Source: Chondrosia reniformis (lineage: Eukaryota > Porifera > Demospongiae > Chondrillida > Chondrillidae). From it: 64,000 nt of DNA. Of this stretch, positions 58,812 to 64,000 are shown piece by piece. How positions within the stretch are numbered: the stretch's first letter is position 1; every line of letters starts with the position of its first letter. The notes under the pieces were generated by a model. The model made no database searches and was not told the origin of the DNA. It saw only the letters and a list, made by a program, of their open reading frames with translations. The stretch covers positions 1,798,001 through 1,862,000 of the forward strand of contig OX359190.1 of assembly GCA_947172415.1 (NCBI GenBank), in the 5' to 3' direction. Position numbers and translations under genes: made by a program.

Positions 58812-61800
58812 CATACAGGGCTCATTTTATTATTTCTCGCTTAATATATATATACGTATGTACTGTATGTATGTATATGAATAATCTAATACATCACTTT
58901 CCTACATGCTATGTATGCCTATTCTAAAGGACTATAGGGAACTAAACCGGGAGAGAGCTTTGGATGTGGATACAAGAGTCTTTTCTTTCTTCTGCTCCAC
59001 TGGGCTAGAGTGATCTTTGTCTTTTTCTTGATCTTGATCTTTGTGAATCCTTGGCTCAATATACACAATAACTTAGATTAGCAGACAGCAGCGTGCCCCC
59101 CTTTTTCACCAGCTTCCACTGTCTGTGAGATGAATAACTCAGCAGTTTATGGACCGTGCGTGCAAAGCCTTACCATAGTCAGTTCGTTCTTCTCCTGCTG
59201 TAGTTGTGTGATTTCTTTTGCTAATTTGGTGCATCCGCTCTTCACTAGTGTAAGTCTGTTTTCAACATAAACAGCCTTCTTTTTCAAGTCGTTCTTGTCA
59301 TCCGGATCCTCCTGATCTCCACCTACATCCACTGCTTCCTCACCTAAAACAGAGATGTGTGATTATGAAGGTATGAAAAACATTTTCTATAATAGAAGAA
59401 GGATTTCTTCTAACTGCTTTGGAAAGGGTCATCTTTCGACTTTGGGAGCAGTTTTGGGAGTTTTTCACTGTCACTGAAGAAGACCCCCAGGGTCGAAACA
59501 TCTGACAGAAAGAAGAATAAAAAAACTGCGTCTCTAGATGCTCCCAAAGTCGAAAGATGACCCTTTCCAAAGATAAACATTTTCTAGTAATTCAGTACGT
59601 ATCTCATTGGTGATGGAGCAGATGAGCAACATTACAGTTATCAGGACTTTGCTAATCATTTGCAGTACAAGTTAGTATAGTATCTCTTAATAGAAATAAT
59701 CACTAGGAGTCCATCTTCATCATTTGACTCTGGGTTTTACCCCACCCACTCATGCCCTTGAGAAGCGCAATGAGCATTGAGTGGAACCAACGTTCACTTG
59801 ATGGGAACCAGAATCTGCCCTAGCCACTCAATTAATCATTATATGATTACTTTGTAGCCTTTATCCCGGCTTAGTGCAATTAATTCCTCTTTCATACGTA
59901 GTATCTCTTATCTTTTGAAAGGATCATCTTTTGACTTTTAGAGCGTCTAAAGATGCAGTTTTGTTGTTTCTTCTTGGTTGTCATATGTTTTGATCCCGAG
60001 GAAGGTCACCAAAGAAGACCTTTGGAGGTCAAAACATCTGACAATCAAGAAGAGACAACAAAACTGTATCTTTAGATGCTCTAAAAGTCAAAAGACGATT
60101 CGATTCTTTAAGTTCGATGCAGTTAGAAGAAATCCTTATTCTATTATAGTATCTCTTATTCCTAACAGTGCAAGTCTCCATGCACAGACCTTCACAATGG
60201 CTGGATATATCTGTTGTAATAGAGTCTACTAGAGTGCTAATGTTGACAAGCCTTTCTTGGAGACCAAAATTTGTGTCTTCCAATGAATCAATAGTCTCCT
60301 TACAAGTAGCCAGCTCTTCTTCAAGGGCTTGATTCCTTCTACAGGTCTCCTCCATCTCCCTCTTCATTGACTGTAATTGTATATACATACACTTATGTAC
60401 TTATGAAGTGATAGTGAAACCACAAGTGTTTATTCCAACAAACATGATGAATAAGGTAAGTACTACATTGTTACTGATAAGAGTTATTCCATGATGGCTT
60501 TTATTACAGCAATAGATATATTATTATTATTATTACTAATTTGCCACATGCTCACCAGCACTATGGACAAACTGCCCTATGAGGCACAAAACAGCAATAA
60601 CAAACATATGCACTAGTGATACAATAATACATAAACTCAATAGTCAGTTCTGCAAAACAGTGATATACATCACTTGTCTCATTTATCATGTGTATATAGT
60701 GCAAACTTGTAACCAATATCTTAACCTACGTACGTACGTACGTATTAGGAATATTCATGTGTACGTATACGTACGAAGTTCTCAAGTATTCCTACAGTCT
60801 CAATTTAAATTTGGCAGTGGTAAATAAGCATTTATTTGGTACTGAAGTGGACTGCTATAGAGAGAACCTGTTACCATGGCAACTGCATGAATCCATACAC
60901 ATACCTTGTTGCTAGCCTTTAATTTGGTCACTTCTGATTGGGCGTCTCTGAGTTGACTAACCAGTGAACTCTCTGAGACTTCAGACTGCTCCATCGTCTC
61001 CTGAAGCTGCGACTCCAAGTCTTGAATGTGAATGTCCTTCTGCCTCATCCCTGCCTGCACTGCCTTGATCCATTCTGTGATGCAGTTGCGCAATCCCAGG
61101 AGCCCCCTTGGGAGATCCTCCCATTTGGATATATGCTGAGTCAGCTCCTGAGCTGAAACACTTGTTTTCATGACCTTTCCTAGATTTCCAACGATCTCAG
61201 ATAACACCTGGAGGATTGGAACCAGATACGTATATAATATTTTTATATACAAAACATACACTCAACTATTATATACAAATAGAAACATACGTACTATGCT
61301 ATTACATGTGAATACTCATTTTAATGAGATACGTATACACATATGTATGTTATTAATATTATTATTATTATTATTATTATTATTACTAATTAATTAATAT
61401 TAAAGTACACTGGGGTACAGACCCAATGAGGCACTGTCAGATATACACATTCACACCATAAATATAGTCCACAAATATAGTCAGGCAGAATCAGCCAGAT
61501 CTTGCAGTTCACATTAAGTAGATCAATTGGGCAATCCCACGATTATAATACGTAATCTGAAAATTTAGTTCAGTTTAAGTGCCTCATAGGCCACGTTTAT
61601 TTGCCCCTATCTTACAACTTCAAAAATGTGTATACTATTAATATTATTATTATACATTGTACGTATATTGTGTATACATACGTATGTGTATGTGTGTATA
61701 CGTATGTGTATATATGTGAGTATATGTGTATATGTGTGTATACGTGTACATGTGTGTGCACTAATCAGACTTTTGTTTAAAGGTAAATTTACTTACGTAT

Positions 61801-63674
61801 TTTGTACTAGTTTCTGTGTATAATAATACAATATAATAAGTACCTGTACTGCGAAGGGAATGTCCAGTGTAATCTCCTCTTTGATGAATACTTCACTGGG
61901 TTCCTCTTCCGTAGCGTGTTCTACTTTCTCTGTTCTCGGCTTGCTCTGCAACAACACACACAGAAAGATAAACAAGTAGAAGGAGAAGACTCTTGTATCC
62001 TCATCCAAAGCTCTCACCAGGTTTAGTTCCCTATAGGTCTTTTATCATATTATGTATACAACCAAGACAACGTCAAAATATACACCATTCCATCAAATAG
62101 ACTTACAAGTGCCCATTAATACTTGCTTAGGATTGCCATTATAAGAGCTGCATACAATACTTTTTGGGTCAGTTGTCAAGACTGGACGTTGAAATAGGTA
62201 ATCCGTAAAAAGGTTATCGCTGCATGGTGACGTCATTCTAGTGGGAAGGTTCGTTTAAAGGGTAGTCGCGAGTGCTAACCAATTACCGATTGCAATATCC
62301 AGTCTGGACAACTGACCCAAATAGTACTGTAGAGGGCTCCCCAGAATTGATTTTGCATTTTGCCCCCCCCCTCCCCTAGACTTTTGGGAAGTTTTTGGGA
62401 AGTAGCTTAATTTTATATACCACTGCCCCCCCCCCCCCCTAAATCTTGAAAATTTTCATTTGGCCACCTCTGGCCTCAAGTTCTGCATGCAGTCCTAAAT
62501 CCCGCCCTACTACATACGTACTTTGATACTGGATAATGTAATGTCCGGTTCCGCTGTCTTTGGTCCGCTCAGTAGTCCTTGAAATGAAGACTTGCCGGAA
62601 GGCAGACTGGAATCTGTTTGATTGAAACTGGGATGAAATTGCTTTCTGTGGAAACAAAATAAATAAATATACATATGTACGTATGTATACATATATGCAC
62701 ACAATAAAGACACATTAAAACCTCTCTAATACGGACACCTAAGAATCTTTCTACAAAAAATGGAGGTTTTGCCCAAATTAGAGAGTTAAAAAGAATAAGC
62801 CTATACGTGTAGCATATTACAGAAGACGCAGGTATGACATAATCTATTGTTCTCAAACATGACATCGAAAACAATTTGGTTCCATGATTTTCCGTCAAGT
62901 TCACAATGCTTCCCACCGACAATTTCTAACATACCATTTTTCAAAATGTTATACGTATCTAGAACACCATATTTCAAAACATTATGGTTAACATGTCTAC
63001 TTCAGAGAAGGGCCTATAGGGAACCAAACCTAGTAAGAGCTTTGGATGTGCATAGATACAAGAGCTTCTCCAATGGGAAAGACAATTTACAATTTACAAT
63101 TTACATAATATGTATATACGTACGTACACTACACACGACAGCTCACGAGTATAAGGTTTGTCCAATCATATCACGCTGGCACATAGGACTGTCTTATTAA
63201 CATTAGGGCTCACCGTTGAAAGGTCGGCCAGCTTTCATTAAGGTCAAGGTCGTCACACGGCAGATCAAACTGGAACTCTGCAAGGTCATAAAGTGCGACC
63301 AGCAGTCGTGAGGTCAGTGAAGGAAGACGGAGGACAGCTGCTGATTGGTACCATTCTCTACAGAAATGGATAAGCCAGATTTTACAAGGATACAAACAGG
63401 AATCCATATGTCAACCTAATTTCTGAAAACAATATAGGGGCGCCGTAGGCATGCCAAAAACAGTATATAAGTTGCTACATATGACATACATATGTACAAT
63501 TTGGTTTTGTGGTACATGTTTCATTATAAGTACATACGTCATGCATGCGAGAATACACTCAATTCACTTTGTTATTTTTTCATTGTTGACCGCTGTCTGA
63601 ATACATTCTGCCAAGTTTCCCTCGCTCAAACACAACCTCAACAAACCACGACCTCTTCCTTGAGGTGTTGTCAG
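51653..63674 (-). CDS. FYCO1: FYCO1, RUN-FYVE-GOLD autophagosome adaptor (5' end outside window)
   Basis: Links PI3P- and LC3-positive vesicles to microtubule transport (family knowledge). Nineteen in-phase exons, about 1,018 residues: 63,674-63,568, 63,357-63,214, 62,645-62,522, 61,945-61,844, 61,207-60,905, 60,370-60,190, 59,343-59,174, 58,690-58,534, 58,424-58,051, 57,691-57,572, 57,332-57,234, 56,576-56,470, 55,931-55,731, 55,337-55,180, 54,727-54,500, 53,624-53,458, 53,256-53,101, 52,415-52,309, 51,704-51,653. The first two are the end of the RUN domain (EWYQSAAV ... [19 protein letters not shown]), exons 3-12 mostly coiled coil, then FYVE, a possible LC3-binding motif and GOLD. Earlier RUN exons lie beyond 64,000. 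The donor after exon 6 (GTCTGT) is weak. Confidence 0.88.
51733..52262. repeat. TGGA-type minisatellite in the last FYCO1 intron
   Basis: About 530 bases of TGGA, TGGG and TGAA tetranucleotides organised into higher-order units, with a 5' block repeated twice (GATAGATCCGTGCATGGATG at 51,738 and 51,988). On the minus strand it is open in frame with the preceding GOLD exon for about 180 codons (His-Pro-Ser-Ile type repeats). Confidence 0.9.
52540..52861. mobile_element. 322-bp MITE-like element with CAGTGGCGGATCTAGG termini
   Basis: The left end is CAGTGGCAGATCTAGG and the right end is its reverse complement with one mismatch. There is no open frame inside and no clear target duplication. hAT-type elements often start CAGTGG, but the class is a guess. 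It lies in a FYCO1 intron. Confidence 0.6.
54500..54727 (-). other. FYCO1: Linker exon of FYCO1 with possible LC3-interacting motif
   Basis: Encodes [13 protein letters not shown] then [17 protein letters not shown]. The YSVI core, followed by acidic residues, sits where the human protein has its FDII LC3-interacting motif. The equivalence is by position between FYVE and GOLD and is inference. Confidence 0.5.
55180..55931 (-). other. FYCO1: FYVE zinc finger of FYCO1 (two exons)
   Basis: Exon 55,931-55,731 encodes [16 protein letters not shown], then [25 protein letters not shown]. Exon 55,337-55,180 adds the last pair, VRVCNSC. All eight zinc ligands are present. The central RKHHCRSCG matches the R(R/K)HHCR PI3P-binding signature, while the WxxD motif is replaced by LTWQES. 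Confidence 0.9.
55408..55570 (+). repeat. Dispersed repeat R1 copy in FYCO1 intron
   Basis: Longest plus-strand copy: ATGAATAATCTAACACACC, CCTATAGGGAACTAAACC, GAGAGCTTTGGATGAGGATA and CCACTGGGCCAGACAGCTG in order. Confidence 0.65.
56765..56810. repeat. Short perfect foldback
   Basis: Arms GTATAACTATAATAAGAGGC and the exact reverse complement around a six-base loop, in a FYCO1 intron. Confidence 0.7.
58735..58818. repeat. CATA tetranucleotide microsatellite
   Basis: About 20 copies of CATA with one C substitution, next to an R1 copy. Confidence 0.9.
58878..59060 (+). repeat. Dispersed repeat R1 copy in FYCO1 intron
   Basis: ATGAATAATCTAATACATC, ACTATAGGGAACTAAACC and GAGAGCTTTGGATGTGGATAC in the same order as the other copies. 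Confidence 0.65.
59421..59568. repeat. Foldback element with hammerhead-like core
   Basis: 30-base arms (GGAAAGGGTCATCTTTCGAC... and complement). Inside, on the plus strand at 59,474-59,499, is CTGAAGA, then a GACCC/GGGTC hairpin, then GAAAC. Intronic. Confidence 0.65.
59925..60096. repeat. Foldback element, diverged relative
   Basis: Arms of about 40 bases (CATCTTTTGACTTTTAGAGC... and complement) with an internal GAAGACC...GGTCAAAAC motif. The flank GATGCAGTTAGAAGAAATCC follows, as in the related elements. Confidence 0.6.
61351..61388. repeat. ATT trinucleotide microsatellite
   Basis: About eleven ATT units in a FYCO1 intron. Confidence 0.85.
61975..62045 (-). repeat. Dispersed repeat R1 fragment
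   Basis: Reverse-complement copy containing CTCATCCAAAGCTCTCACC and GGTTTAGTTCCCTATAGG. It starts only about 30 bases upstream of the FYCO1 exon at 61,945-61,844 in transcription order. Confidence 0.6.
62158..62326. mobile_element. 169-bp MITE-like element
   Basis: Terminal inverted repeats of about 29 bases beginning TACT, then TTTGGGTCAGTTGTC, with two mismatches. No open frame. No clear target duplication. FYCO1 intron. Confidence 0.65.
62935..63075 (+). repeat. Dispersed repeat R1 copy
   Basis: Contains GCCTATAGGGAACCAAACC and GAGCTTTGGATGTGC between FYCO1 exons. Confidence 0.55.
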
Positions 63675-64000
63675 CTGAAACAGAAAATAAACACAAGTTT
63701 GAAATTGAGGGAGAATGTGAGCTAATTGAAAATGAAATCTACAAAGCAATATATAATTACTTTTACATAGCAAGATTTCAATAATAAGTCTTTTTTGAAT
63801 GCAACAATCATTGGACGTTTTGAGCATCTAAAACACAGTTTTGATATAAATATTTAATCTAATAATTTAAATTTCTTCATCAGCAAGATGATCAAAATCA
63901 TCCAAAAAATGAATGAATTTGATGCAATTAGAAGGAATCCTTATTTTTTTAAAGAGCTAGGGAAAACCCCTACTTTATGGGTTCATGATTACTAACTGTA
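63675..64000. other. FYCO1 intron running off the right edge
   Basis: Non-coding. It carries a partial foldback tail (GATGCAATTAGAAGGAATCC, about 63,922). The first RUN exons of FYCO1 must lie further right. Confidence 0.5.

Noticed and set aside
1-64000. tRNA, rRNA or other structured RNA genes
   Set aside because: No tRNA-like A/B boxes with a cloverleaf or rRNA words were noticed. The hairpins found are palindromic repeats. A tRNAscan/Infernal run would be needed to exclude them fully.

Overview
The window looks like nuclear DNA of a marine invertebrate animal, most likely a demosponge. It is AT-rich, with short introns bounded by GT..AG, many tiny palindromic repeats, and animal-type genes (CHMP5, NDUFA4, FYCO1, an NNMT-like methyltransferase, and CARD, Death, ZU5 and Roc-COR domains). 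The species call is inference; the gene calls come from translating the sequence and matching splice phases.

Positions 1-47,400 are a tandemly duplicated accessory cluster read almost entirely on the minus strand (right to left). Its unit is CHMP5 followed by a multidomain receptor-like gene whose exons run Kelch beta-propeller, Roc GTPase plus COR, a linker with a 9-residue tandem repeat, and a CARD. Three Kelch genes are present. Gene C (39,258-30,370) continues past the first CARD through a second linker, a deleted CARD, a ZU5 domain and a third CARD; 14 exons stay in phase for about 1,783 codons. Gene B (19,923-10,951) has two complete Roc-COR exons in a row that can be spliced in frame. 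Gene A (6,595-357) is the simple Kelch-Roc-COR-linker-CARD form. A fourth copy (28,434-26,225) is truncated and abuts the first exons of a CEP70-like coiled-coil gene. A small Death-domain gene begins three bases after the stop codon of gene C. Linker repeat number (3, 4, 13, 13) and CARD type differ between copies, which is what a fast-evolving innate-sensor family would show; that role is inference.

CHMP5 occurs four times: one intact gene (45,337-42,634), one whose C-terminus is replaced by a coding DTTK microsatellite (47,409-45,588), and two 5'-truncated pseudogenes. NDUFA4 lies head to head with CHMP5 at 47,995, and a relic of its first exon accompanies the duplicated CHMP5.

Positions 48,600-64,000 are more ordinary. 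An intronless NNMT/PNMT/TEMT-family methyltransferase (50,797-51,573, plus) converges with FYCO1, a RUN-FYVE-GOLD autophagosome transport adaptor on the minus strand. Nineteen FYCO1 exons are in the window (63,674-51,653); its 5' end lies beyond the right edge. The introns carry several families of foldback elements, a large TGGA-type minisatellite and a recurrent dispersed repeat.

Mobile DNA includes two identical-looking 430-bp terminal-inverted-repeat elements with 9-bp target duplications and a RecQ-helicase-like fragment inside, a decayed retroelement C-terminus in an intron of gene A, and several palindromic MITE-like units.
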